A stretch of DNA of 64,000 nt from Halpernia humi. Lineage in GTDB: Bacteria; Bacteroidota; Bacteroidia; Flavobacteriales; Weeksellaceae. The notes below the pieces were generated by a model. It saw only the letters and a list, made by a program, of their open reading frames with translations. It searched no databases and had not been told where the DNA came from. The stretch spans positions 124,001 to 188,000 of the forward strand of contig NZ_FNUS01000002.1 of assembly GCF_900108025.1 (NCBI RefSeq), written 5' to 3'. Each line of letters opens with the position of its first letter. The first letter of the stretch is position 1. Made by a program: the position numbers and the translations under genes. Positions 44,866 to 52,783 of the stretch are shown in pieces.

Positions 44866-46326
44866 TTATTTCCCCATAATTTGCAACAATTCTTCAATCA
44901 CTTCTTTGTCATCAAAATGATGTTTCACGCCGTTTATTTCCTGATAATTTTCGTGTCCTTTTCCGGCGACTAAAATAATATCTTTTGCTTCTGCGAATTT
45001 TATGGCAGATTTTATGGCATCTTTCCGGTCAGGAATGCTTAAAAATTTGTTATAATTTTCGGGTTTTACGCCGGCTTCAATTTCTTTAATAATTTCTTGT
45101 GGATTTTCCGTTCTTGGGTTGTCAGAAGTGATAATTGCCAAAGTTGATTTCGCTGCGGCAACTGCACCCATTTCTGGTCTTTTGGTTTTGTCTCTGTCGC
45201 CACCACAACCGAATACGCAGATTAATCTTTCGTTTTTCGTGCGGATTTCATTAATGCTGTCTAAAATATTTTCTAAAGCATCTGGCGTGTGCGCATAATC
45301 CACAATGAAGAAAATTCCGCTTGGCGATTTTATGGTTTCAAATCTACCTTTTACACGTTTTAATTGTGAAATTGCGGTTAAGATTTCATTGTCTTCAAAT
45401 CCACATTCTGAAGCAATTGCAAAAACCAATAGCAAATTATAAACATTAAATTTCCCTGTAATTGTTGTCCAAAATTCTTGATTATTGAAATTTAAAAGCA
45501 TTCCGTTAAAATCAGTTTCCAACAGTTTTCCGTTGAAATCTGCGATGGTTTTCATGGCGTAAGATTTTTTCTTGGCTGATGTATTTTGCAACATCACATT
45601 TCCGTTTTTGTCATCTACATTTGCAATGGCAATTGCGGAAGAATTTAATTCATCAAAAAATCTTTTCTTCGTGTTTAGATATTCTAAAAATGTTTTATGG
45701 TAATCTAAATGATCGTGTGTAATATTGGTAAAACCAGCGATTTTAAAATGCAAACCTTCAATTCTATCTTGGTGAATGCCGTGAGAAGAAACTTCCATAA
45801 ATGCGTATTCACAGCCATTTTCCAGGGCTTTTGCTAAAATTTTATTAATGGTTAAAACATCGGGCGTTGTGTGGGTTGACGGAATAATTTCATCGCCAAT
45901 TCTATATTCAACTGTAGAAATTAAAGCCGAAGAATAACCCAAAATTTTAAAAACATCAAACAGTAAGGTGCAAACAGAAGTTTTTCCGTTTGTTCCTGTA
46001 ACGCCGATTAAGGTTAATTTTTCTGAAGGATTTCCATAAAAATTTGAGGCTAATTTACCTAAAGTTTTAGAAGAATTTTTGACTTTTATATAAGTGCAAT
46101 TTTCATTAATTTCGCTCGGAAAATCTTCACAAACGATAACCGAACTTCCTTTTTCTATTGCAGAATTTATAAACAAATGGCCATCAGAAACGGTGCCTTT
46201 TACTGCCACATAAAGCGAATTTTTCGCGGCTTTTCGGCTGTCAAAAACAATTTCAGAAACTTCACGGTTTATTTCACCGTTGGTTTCTAAAGTTGAGATT
46301 TTGTTTAAAAGTTCTTTTAAATTCAT
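44866..46326 (-). CDS. murE: UDP-MurNAc-L-Ala-D-Glu:meso-diaminopimelate ligase MurE
   Basis: A 486-residue Mur ligase with the P-loop GTNGKT at 111-116, HDHLDYH, and VFGCGGDRDKTKRP. The DNPR motif in ITSDNPRTENP marks use of meso-diaminopimelate rather than lysine, so the peptidoglycan is of the Gram-negative DAP type. It lies 92 bases downstream of ftsI, and that spacer holds a diverged copy of the 40411 repeat. Confidence 0.96.
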   Translation of the reverse strand: MNLKELLNKISTLETNGEINREVSEIVFDSRKAAKNSLYVAVKGTVSDGHLFINSAIEKGSSVIVCEDFPSEINENCTYIKVKNSSKTLGKLASNFYGNPSEKLTLIGVTGTNGKTSVCTLLFDVFKILGYSSALISTVEYRIGDEIIPSTHTTPDVLTINKILAKALENGCEYAFMEVSSHGIHQDRIEGLHFKIAGFTNITHDHLDYHKTFLEYLNTKKRFFDELNSSAIAIANVDDKNGNVMLQNTSAKKKSYAMKTIADFNGKLLETDFNGMLLNFNNQEFWTTITGKFNVYNLLLVFAIASECGFEDNEILTAISQLKRVKGRFETIKSPSGIFFIVDYAHTPDALENILDSINEIRTKNERLICVFGCGGDRDKTKRPEMGAVAAAKSTLAIITSDNPRTENPQEIIKEIEAGVKPENYNKFLSIPDRKDAIKSAIKFAEAKDIILVAGKGHENYQEINGVKHHFDDKEVIEELLQIMGK

Positions 46327-46339
46327 TTTTTATTTTTTT

Positions 46340-46388
46340 CCACGGTATAGATCGCGCGGTTCTTTTAATTAAATCCCTTCGGGATTTA
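46340..46388. repeat. diverged copy of the noncoding palindromic repeat
   Basis: The murE-ftsI spacer has CCACGG, then ATCGCGCGG, then the palindrome AAATCCC-TTC-GGGATTT (46371-46387), in the same order as the unit at about 40448-40499. It is a member of the same repeat family. Confidence 0.5.
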
Positions 46389-46418
46389 GCAATTTTTTAT
46401 GTTTATCTCTTTTTTTTT

Positions 46419-48404
46419 TTACTTTTGTAATGTGAGATATATTCTTTGGTTTTTCTTCAGTTCTGCACCTTTCAAGGGAAATTGTCCTTTTATTTTTCCC
46501 ACACCTTTAAAATCGACTCGGTAACCTAAATTTTCTAATTGTGGAATGACATTTTTCCCGATTAATCCTATTACATTTGGCATGGAATCGGCCTTTACCA
46601 CAATTTTTATGGGGTTGTGAACCATTTGATTAAGATTAACAGGTTTATCTGCTAGTATATTTTTTTCAATATTTAATGGTGTTTTTAAAAATGTTTTTCC
46701 TGCTATCTCTTTAAATACGGGAGCCGAAACAGTTGCGCCATAAAATCCGATTGATGGATCTGGCTGGTTCACCATCACTACGCAGGTATATTTAGGATTA
46801 TCTGATGGATAAAAGCCCATAAAAGAGGCTTGGTATTTATAGGGGCCTGGTTTCCAATATTCAAATCTTGCGGTTCCGGTTTTGCCAGCGATTCTTAAAT
46901 TTGGTGTGTAAATACTTTTTGCGGTTCCTTTTTCTACGGCTTTTGTGAGTGCAGAAGTCATTTCAGAAATGGCTTTATCAGATGCCATTTTTTTTACCAT
47001 AATTTCTGGCTTTGCCGTGAAAATTTCTTGGCCGTTTTTAATTATTTTATCTATAAAAAGTGGTTTTAGCATGACGCCTTTATTGGCAATTCCGTTATAA
47101 AAGGTGGCCATTTGTAGCAAACTAAATCGTGAAGAATAGCCATACGACAAAGAGGCTAAAGTGGCTTTGTTCCAACGTCTATTTTCTGGCGTCACGATGA
47201 TTGGTTTTGCAACTCCAGGGATTTCAATATCCATTTTATCAAACAATTTCCACTTTCGCAAATGGTCGAGAAAAACTTCGGGTTTGTCACGATATGCGCC
47301 AGTAATTAATTTGGCTGCTCCAACGTTGCTAGAGTGCGCTAAAACATCGCTTACATCGTAATTTCCGCTGCTGTGGTCTGTAATTCTTTGTCCTTCGTAA
47401 GTCCAAGCTGTTGAGGTTTGCACGCGTGTGTTTTCGTCAATTAAACCATCGTCCATCGCGGCTAAAAGTGAAACCGTTTTAAAAGTAGAACCTGGTTCTG
47501 TGGCGTCTTTTAAAATATAATTATAAGCATCCGCATAAACACCTGGTTTTGTGCGGCGAAGGTTTACCATTGCTCTTACTTTGCCTGTTTTTACCTCCAT
47601 CACAACCACGCAGCCGTGGTCTGCATTAAATTTTATTAATTGTTTTTCTAAAGCAGAATGTGCAATGTCTTGAATTCTTAAATCTAAAGTGGTGTAAACG
47701 TCGTCTCCATCTACAGGTTCTTGCACTTTCCAGTAATCAATTGGTTTCCACTGGCTGCTATTTATTCTTTGTTCTAATCTTTTGCCGTCTGTTCCTGTTA
47801 AATATTTCGAAAAAGCGCCTTCTAAGCCTGATGAATATTTACCATTGTCCATCCCAATGGTGCCAGATCCAATTTCGGTAGTGGCGAGTTCTCTTTTAAA
47901 ATTTCTATCTACAATAAACCCGCCTTTATTTTTCCCTTTATTAAAGATTGGGAAGTGGCGAATGCGGTCGTATTCATCAAAGTCTAAGCCTTTAATAAGT
48001 TGATAATATTGATTTTCTGCTTTTTTCTGTGCATCAAATTTTGCTCGGAAATAATTTCTTGGTTTACCAAACATTAAACTTAAAGAATCGCAAAGTGCAG
48101 AAATATTATTTTTATAAATGGTATCGCGCATTGTTTTAAAATCTAGAAAAACATCGTAGCGCATTACTGTTGTTGCTAAAATTGAACCGTCTGATGCATA
48201 GAGGTTTCCACGTGCGGCAGGGAGAGTTGCTTCTCGGTAATTTTTATTGATATAATCATCCTGAATTTCTTCTACATTTGTATTTTGCAGAATTACTATT
48301 CTTGCAATGAAAACTACAAAAACCACCAAAGCAACCAGAGCGAAAAGGTAGCCCCATCGCAATGTTTTTTTACGTTTTATGTCATAATCACTTTGGTTTT
48401 GCAT
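46419..48404 (-). CDS. ftsI: penicillin-binding protein, FtsI/PBP3-type transpeptidase with PASTA domain
   Basis: A 661-residue class B penicillin-binding protein. One membrane helix lies at about 17-40; the dimerisation/pedestal domain follows; the transpeptidase domain has the active Ser in STFK (306-309), SSN (358-360) and KTG (508-510). The last 60 residues are a single PASTA domain (SMPNVIGLIGKNVIPQLENLGY). It cross-links septal peptidoglycan with FtsW. It overlaps the FtsL-like gene by 17 bases. Confidence 0.95.
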   Translation of the reverse strand: MQNQSDYDIKRKKTLRWGYLFALVALVVFVVFIARIVILQNTNVEEIQDDYINKNYREATLPAARGNLYASDGSILATTVMRYDVFLDFKTMRDTIYKNNISALCDSLSLMFGKPRNYFRAKFDAQKKAENQYYQLIKGLDFDEYDRIRHFPIFNKGKNKGGFIVDRNFKRELATTEIGSGTIGMDNGKYSSGLEGAFSKYLTGTDGKRLEQRINSSQWKPIDYWKVQEPVDGDDVYTTLDLRIQDIAHSALEKQLIKFNADHGCVVVMEVKTGKVRAMVNLRRTKPGVYADAYNYILKDATEPGSTFKTVSLLAAMDDGLIDENTRVQTSTAWTYEGQRITDHSSGNYDVSDVLAHSSNVGAAKLITGAYRDKPEVFLDHLRKWKLFDKMDIEIPGVAKPIIVTPENRRWNKATLASLSYGYSSRFSLLQMATFYNGIANKGVMLKPLFIDKIIKNGQEIFTAKPEIMVKKMASDKAISEMTSALTKAVEKGTAKSIYTPNLRIAGKTGTARFEYWKPGPYKYQASFMGFYPSDNPKYTCVVMVNQPDPSIGFYGATVSAPVFKEIAGKTFLKTPLNIEKNILADKPVNLNQMVHNPIKIVVKADSMPNVIGLIGKNVIPQLENLGYRVDFKGVGKIKGQFPLKGAELKKNQRIYLTLQK

Positions 48405-48756
48405 CGTTCGGGTCTAATTTTATCAGTAATTTGTGTGGGTGATTTTGCAATGTCATAAGGGAATCTTGCACCATTTCTTTGCCGAGTTCAGATTCTAATT
48501 TTACTTTAATTAATTTGCTTTGTGCATACGCATTTCGCGATTTGTATTCTTCAGTTTGCTCTTTTAATGCGTTTACTTGTTCTATTTTTGTGCTTACAAG
48601 ATGGTTGCTGTAAATTAGAATCATCATTAAGACAAAAATTAGCATAAAATATTTGTAATGAATTTTTATTTCATCACGGTTGAGGAAATTTCCTTTTATA
48701 ATATCTATAAAAGTGAGTTTCTTCTGGGTTTTATATGTGGCTGGTTTTTTTGCCAA
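48388..48756 (-). CDS. ftsL: FtsL-like division protein
   Basis: A 122-residue bitopic protein: basic cytoplasmic start, one membrane helix (about 37-52), then a coiled-coil-like periplasmic helix (about 55-90; SHLVSTKIEQVNALKEQTEEYKSR is the type). FtsL proteins share little sequence; the call rests on this topology and on its place between rsmH and ftsI. It starts with TTG at 48756, five bases after the rsmH stop. Confidence 0.8.
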   Translation of the reverse strand: MAKKPATYKTQKKLTFIDIIKGNFLNRDEIKIHYKYFMLIFVLMMILIYSNHLVSTKIEQVNALKEQTEEYKSRNAYAQSKLIKVKLESELGKEMVQDSLMTLQNHPHKLLIKLDPNDAKPK

Positions 48757-48761
48757 TTTTT

Positions 48762-49655
48762 CTAATTTTTTATACCTGTTCTCATTTTGGCACTTCTCGC
48801 TCTACTATTTTCTTCAATTTCTTTTTCATCTGGAACGGTCGCTTTATTTTGAAGCAAAGTGAATACTTTTGTGAAGTTGCCATAAATATCACGTTCCGGC
48901 TCGCCTTCGAACATACCGTTTTTTAGAAATCTTTTTACCAACCGATCTTCTAATGAATGGTAAGAAATCACCACCAATCTGCCTTCAGGTTTCAAAACGC
49001 GATAAGATTGTTGCAACATTTCTTTCAAGGCTTCTAATTCTTGATTCACTTCTATCCGAATGGCCTGAAAAATTTGCGCAAAATATTTATTGCGCTTTGG
49101 CGGTGGGATGTAATGAAAAATATCTTTCAACTCTTGTGTTGATTTGATTGGTTTAATGAGTCTTTGTTGCACGATTTGGCGTGCAATTTTCCGCGAATCT
49201 CGCAGTTCGCCATATTGGTAAAAAAGATTTGCTAAATCTTCTTCCTCATATTTATTGACTACTTTTTTGGCGTCTAATTGTTGTCTCACATTCATCCGCA
49301 TATCCAAAGGCGCGTCGCTTCTGGTAGAAAAACCTCGCGTTTCAACATCAAACTGATGCGATGAGACACCCAAATCTGCCAAAACCCCATCAACCGCAGA
49401 AACACCAAAACTCAAGAGTGAGTTTTCTAAAAATCTGAAATTTTGATTAATTAACGTAAAACGCTCATCATCAATCTTATTTTCTAAAGCATCCAAATCC
49501 TGATCAAAACTAAAAAGCCTGCCTTTTGGAGATAATTTTTTTAAAATTTCTCGTGAATGACCACCGCCGCCGAAAGTAACATCTACATAAGTGCCATCGG
49601 GATTGGTAATTAAATCTTCTATGCTTTTGTGCAGCAAAACAGGATTATGATACAT
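48762..49655 (-). CDS. rsmH: 16S rRNA m4C1402 methyltransferase RsmH
   Basis: A 297-residue RsmH (MraW) that N4-methylates C1402 of 16S rRNA. The SAM-binding region has YVDVTFGGGGHSREIL and FSFDQD; DGVLADLGVSSHQFD and RGFSTRSDAPLDMRM are the family signature, and VISYHSLEDRLVKRF lies in the C-terminal half. It overlaps mraZ by 11 bases. Confidence 0.96.
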   Translation of the reverse strand: MYHNPVLLHKSIEDLITNPDGTYVDVTFGGGGHSREILKKLSPKGRLFSFDQDLDALENKIDDERFTLINQNFRFLENSLLSFGVSAVDGVLADLGVSSHQFDVETRGFSTRSDAPLDMRMNVRQQLDAKKVVNKYEEEDLANLFYQYGELRDSRKIARQIVQQRLIKPIKSTQELKDIFHYIPPPKRNKYFAQIFQAIRIEVNQELEALKEMLQQSYRVLKPEGRLVVISYHSLEDRLVKRFLKNGMFEGEPERDIYGNFTKVFTLLQNKATVPDEKEIEENSRARSAKMRTGIKN

Positions 49656-50115
49656 CTTCGTCCATATTTAGAGAGCCCATAACGTCTTCAGCGAGTGTTG
49701 CAAAGTCTATTTCACTGCTGTAAATTACTTTTTCATAAGCGTCTTTATCCCAGATTTCAAAGATTTCTCCCGCACTTGTGATGACGATTTCTTTTTTCAA
49801 CATGGCAAACTGCATCAAATCTTTTGAAATCTGAATTCTTCCGGCATTATCAAATTCTACCATTTTTACACCTGCAGTAAACAAGCGAATGAAATCTGCA
49901 TTTTTCTTTACAAATCGGTTCAGTTTGTTGATTTTAGACATTACTTTGTCCCACGCATTTGGCGGATAAACTTCTAGACAGTCTTGAAAAACAGAGCGTT
50001 TCACGATGAATGTGGCATCGGCGAAAGTGGCCATTTGCTTCAAAAGTGAAGACGGCACTTTAAGGCGACCTTTGTCGTCTATTTTACATTCATATGTCCC
50101 GATGAATTGATTCAT
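49645..50115 (-). CDS. mraZ: transcriptional regulator MraZ
   Basis: A 156-residue MraZ starting at the ATG at 50115 (MNQFIGTYECKIDDKGRL); upstream codons to 50163 lie in the promoter. Two SpoVT/AbrB-like repeats are visible: GTYECKIDDKGRLKVPSSL (about 5-22) and VEFDNAGRIQISKDL (about 80-95). MraZ binds TGGGN repeats ahead of its own gene and represses the dcw cluster. Three such boxes lie upstream here, so the same control probably applies. First gene of the cluster. Confidence 0.94.
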   Translation of the reverse strand: MNQFIGTYECKIDDKGRLKVPSSLLKQMATFADATFIVKRSVFQDCLEVYPPNAWDKVMSKINKLNRFVKKNADFIRLFTAGVKMVEFDNAGRIQISKDLMQFAMLKKEIVITSAGEIFEIWDKDAYEKVIYSSEIDFATLAEDVMGSLNMDEDVS

Positions 50116-50121
50116 TTGGGA

Positions 50122-50129
50122 CAAATTTA
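50122..50129 (-). promoter_or_regulatory. -7 element of the mraZ/dcw promoter
   Basis: Minus-strand TAAATTTG (TAnnTTTG) only seven bases ahead of the mraZ ATG, so the leader would be very short or absent. At the normal 19-base distance the -33 position is occupied by a TGGGA box instead of TTTG. Confidence 0.5.
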
Positions 50130-50137
50130 TAAAAAAA

Positions 50138-50162
50138 TTCCAGATTCTCCCACTTTTTCCCA
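50138..50162 (-). promoter_or_regulatory. MraZ operator: three phased TGGGA-type boxes
   Basis: On the minus strand TGGGA (50162-50158), TGGGA (50152-50148) and TGGAA (50142-50138) are repeated every 10 bp, i.e. 5-base boxes with 5-base spacers. This is the layout known for E. coli MraZ (TGGGN direct repeats). The middle box falls where the -33 element should be. Confidence 0.7.
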
Positions 50163-50335
50163 CTTTTTGACTTAATGTGGATAAATAATTTTAAAGAAAG
50201 CCTGGAATTAGTAAATAATTGATAGCAAACATTTTAGCACTTTAAAAAAATAAACTTTACTAATAAAAAATTTCTTATTTTTAAAGTTGAATTTTCGCAG
50301 ACAGACTTAATCTAAAAATAGGATAAAATTGCTCT

Positions 50336-50351
50336 TAAATTTGTATTTTTG
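50336..50351 (+). promoter_or_regulatory. candidate -7 elements of the alpha/beta hydrolase gene
   Basis: TAAATTTG at 50336-50343 and TATTTTTG at 50344-50351 both match TAnnTTTG and lie back to back, ahead of the ATG at 50373. Neither has a clear -33 partner. Confidence 0.4.
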
Positions 50352-50372
50352 CAGCGCTCCAGAAAGAGATTT

Positions 50373-51131
50373 ATGAGATTTAAAACTAAAAAGGAAAAAA
50401 AATTCAATTTCATCCAAGAAGGTGAAGGCAAGCCGATGGTGCTTTTGCATGGATTGATGGGTGGTTTAAGTAACTTCACAGGAATGATAAATTTTTTTTC
50501 CGAAAAAGGTTATGAAGTTTTTGTACCCGAACTTCCCATTTATGATTTACCCGTCTTAAATACCAATCTTACGAGTATTGCAAAATTTGTAGCCAGGTTT
50601 ATTGATGAAGAAATAAAGCAACCCGTCACAATTGTGGGGAATTCTATGGGTGGCCACGTGGGTTTAATTTTAACTGCTTCTCGGCCAGATTTGGTTCAAA
50701 ATTTAGTTCTCACAGGCAGTTCTGGTTTATATGAAAGAACTTTTGGCGATAGTTTTCCGCGTAAGAGTGATAAAAATTATTTAAGGAAAAAGATTGAAGA
50801 AGTTTTTTACGATCCGAAAATTGCAACCGACGAATTGTTGGAAGAAGTTTTTGCTTTGGTAAATGACCGAATGAAAGGCATAAAAACGGTGATGCTTGCA
50901 AGAAGTGCCATCAAACACAATATGCTGAATGATTTACCCAATATAAAATGCCCAGTTTGTATCATTTGGGGAATGCAAGATAATGTAACGCCACCAGAAG
51001 TGGCCGTGGATATGGATAAATTTTTACCCAATTCTGATTTATTTTGGATTGATGAATGTGGCCACGCTGCCATGATGGAAAAACCAGATGAATTTAATAG
51101 AATTCTCTACAACTGGTTGAAAATTAAATAA
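50373..51131 (+). CDS. alpha/beta-fold hydrolase
   Basis: A 252-residue hydrolase starting at the ATG at 50373 (an upstream TTG at 50349 lies inside a likely promoter element). The oxyanion region is VLLHGLMGG, the nucleophile elbow is GNSMGGHVG, the acid is the Asp in WGMQDNVTPP and the His is in DECGHAAMMEKP. No signal peptide. Substrate unknown; the divergent position beside mraZ does not by itself indicate a wall function. Confidence 0.88.
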   Translation: MRFKTKKEKKFNFIQEGEGKPMVLLHGLMGGLSNFTGMINFFSEKGYEVFVPELPIYDLPVLNTNLTSIAKFVARFIDEEIKQPVTIVGNSMGGHVGLILTASRPDLVQNLVLTGSSGLYERTFGDSFPRKSDKNYLRKKIEEVFYDPKIATDELLEEVFALVNDRMKGIKTVMLARSAIKHNMLNDLPNIKCPVCIIWGMQDNVTPPEVAVDMDKFLPNSDLFWIDECGHAAMMEKPDEFNRILYNWLKIK

Positions 51132-51186
51132 ATTTCTAACATATTTTAATTTTATTTTCTTAATTTGCTTAAAATAAATAAACAAA
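51132..51186. other. start of a 380-base gene-free spacer
   Basis: The spacer 51132-51511 between the hydrolase and engB contains no supported gene. Almost all of it is the duplicated repeat at 51187-51449, followed by a terminator-like hairpin at 51482-51507; the rest is AT-rich with nothing recognised. Confidence 0.5.
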
Positions 51187-51449
51187 GTTTATTCCTTATT
51201 TTTAAACATTAAGGACTTAAGAAATTCATTCATAAAAATTGATTAAGAAATCAATAAATTGATTTTTGTAAAGTTTTTTAAGTGCAATAAACTTTAAACC
51301 TTAATGTCTTAATGTTGAAAAATCATTGTTTATTCCTTATTTTTAAACATTAAGGATTTAATAAATTCATTCATAAAAATTGATTTTTGTTAAGTTTTTT
51401 AAGTGCAATAAACTTTAAACCTTAATGTCTTAATGTTGAAAAATCATTG
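51187..51449. repeat. tandem duplication of a 122/142-base noncoding element
   Basis: Copy 1 (51187-51328) and copy 2 (51328-51449) are nearly identical, with about three substitutions and one 20-base insertion (AT-rich, after AAAAATTGA) in copy 1. Each copy carries ACATTAAGG near its start and the exact reverse complement CCTTAATGT near its end, so it can fold into a long hairpin. It resembles the inverted repeat at 23718-23823 in its core words. Confidence 0.75.
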
Positions 51450-51481
51450 AATATAGCACAGAATAAAAGAAATAAAAAAAC

Positions 51482-51507
51482 AATGGAGGAAATAAAACCT
51501 CCATTTT
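51482..51507 (+). terminator. terminator-like hairpin just ahead of engB
   Basis: AATGGAGG pairs with CCTCCATT around an 8-base A-rich loop, followed by TTTTTAG. It ends five bases before the engB ATG, so it either terminates the hydrolase transcript or forms a structured leader on the engB mRNA. Confidence 0.6.
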
Positions 51508-51511
51508 TAGT

Positions 51512-52132
51512 ATGGTTATAAAAACAGCAGAATTTTTAAAAAGCAGCAGCAGGTGGCAAGATTGCCCAGAACCCAATTTGCCAGAATATGCATTTATTGG
51601 CCGCTCCAATGTGGGGAAATCTTCATTGATTAATGCGATGATGAACCATAAGGATTTAGCAAAAACCTCGCAAACACCAGGAAAAACACAATTAATTAAT
51701 CATTTTTTGGTAAATGAAAATTGGCTTTTAACCGATCTTCCCGGTTTTGGTTTCGCGCGCGTTTCAAAATCTATCAGGAAAGATTTTGAAAAAATTATTA
51801 CCAATTATATTTTAAATAGAAGCAACCTCGTTAATCTTTTTGTTTTAATAGACATACGCCATACGCCACAAAAAATTGATTTAGATTTTATGCAATGGTG
51901 CGGTGAGAGCGATATTCCTTTCAGCATCGTGTTTACAAAAGCAGATAAATTAAAACCGGGCGCAGCAGATAAAAATGTCGCCATTTACCGCGAGGAACTT
52001 CTAAAAACTTGGGAAGAATTGCCCGAAATATTCGTTACTTCCGCAGAAAAAAAATATGGCGGCGATTTTATTTTAGATTATATTTCCGCTACAAATGAAA
52101 TGCTCAGTAAAAATAAAATAAAATTTGAATGA
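51512..52132 (+). CDS. engB: ribosome biogenesis GTPase EngB (YihA/YsxC)
   Basis: A 206-residue TRAFAC GTPase: G1 GRSNVGKS at 30-37, G2/G3 region TSQTPGKTQ and DLPGFGFA, and G4 TKAD. These are the standard EngB motifs; the protein takes part in 50S subunit assembly. The start [13 protein letters not shown] matches the usual N-terminus, which fixes the ATG at 51512. Its stop overlaps the start of the acetyltransferase gene by four bases. Confidence 0.95.
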   Translation: MVIKTAEFLKSSSRWQDCPEPNLPEYAFIGRSNVGKSSLINAMMNHKDLAKTSQTPGKTQLINHFLVNENWLLTDLPGFGFARVSKSIRKDFEKIITNYILNRSNLVNLFVLIDIRHTPQKIDLDFMQWCGESDIPFSIVFTKADKLKPGAADKNVAIYREELLKTWEELPEIFVTSAEKKYGGDFILDYISATNEMLSKNKIKFE

Positions 52133-52593
52133 AAGGTTTAATTTGGAAAATCAAGAGTTTTTCAGAATTATCTACTGAAGAATTATATAAAATATTAGCG
52201 ATTCGGCAAAAAGTTTTTGTGGTAGAACAAGAATGCTATTATTTAGACGCCGATAATTATGACCAGAAAGCCGTTCACCTTTGGGCAGAACAAAATGGCG
52301 AAATTTTAGCCTATTTAAGAGTATTTCCAGAAAACATTAAATATAAAGAAGCAAGCATCGGTCGTGTTTTGACGGCGCTTTCTGTACGAAATAAAAATTT
52401 AGGGAAAACCTTGGTTTCTTTTTCATTACAAATAATTCTCAATCAATTCAAAACCAAATCTGTTCGTATATCCGCGCAAGATTATTTAATTAAATTCTAC
52501 GGAAATTTTGGTTTTAAAGATACTGGCAAAAAATATTTGGAGGATGATATTCCACATACGGAAATGCTTTTATCGCCCATTCTACGACCTTAA
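52129..52593 (+). CDS. ElaA-like GNAT N-acetyltransferase
   Basis: A 154-residue protein of the ElaA branch of the GNAT family. Blocks are [26 protein letters not shown] at the start, LAYLRVFP, the acyl-CoA loop region around [21 protein letters not shown], and [21 protein letters not shown]. The substrate is unknown. The ATGA overlap with engB shows that the two are translated from the same message. Confidence 0.9.
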   Translation: MKGLIWKIKSFSELSTEELYKILAIRQKVFVVEQECYYLDADNYDQKAVHLWAEQNGEILAYLRVFPENIKYKEASIGRVLTALSVRNKNLGKTLVSFSLQIILNQFKTKSVRISAQDYLIKFYGNFGFKDTGKKYLEDDIPHTEMLLSPILRP

Positions 52594-52783
52594 AATAGAA
52601 TGGTTTTGCAATTGCTGATCTGAATGAATTTCGGCGTAAAATTATTGCACTTAGGGAAAAAGTTTTATCTAAATAATAAAAATGTTCTCACTTGTGTCTA
52701 AAAAATAGAATATATTCTTTTTTCCCTCAAACCTCTATTATCAAATGCTTTTTCAGTAAATTAGCATAATTAAAAAATATTAT

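Noticed and set aside
51187-51449. Direct repeats read as a CRISPR or phage attachment pair.
   Set aside because: Copies abut each other, are over 120 bases long, and there is no integrase, tRNA or cargo nearby.
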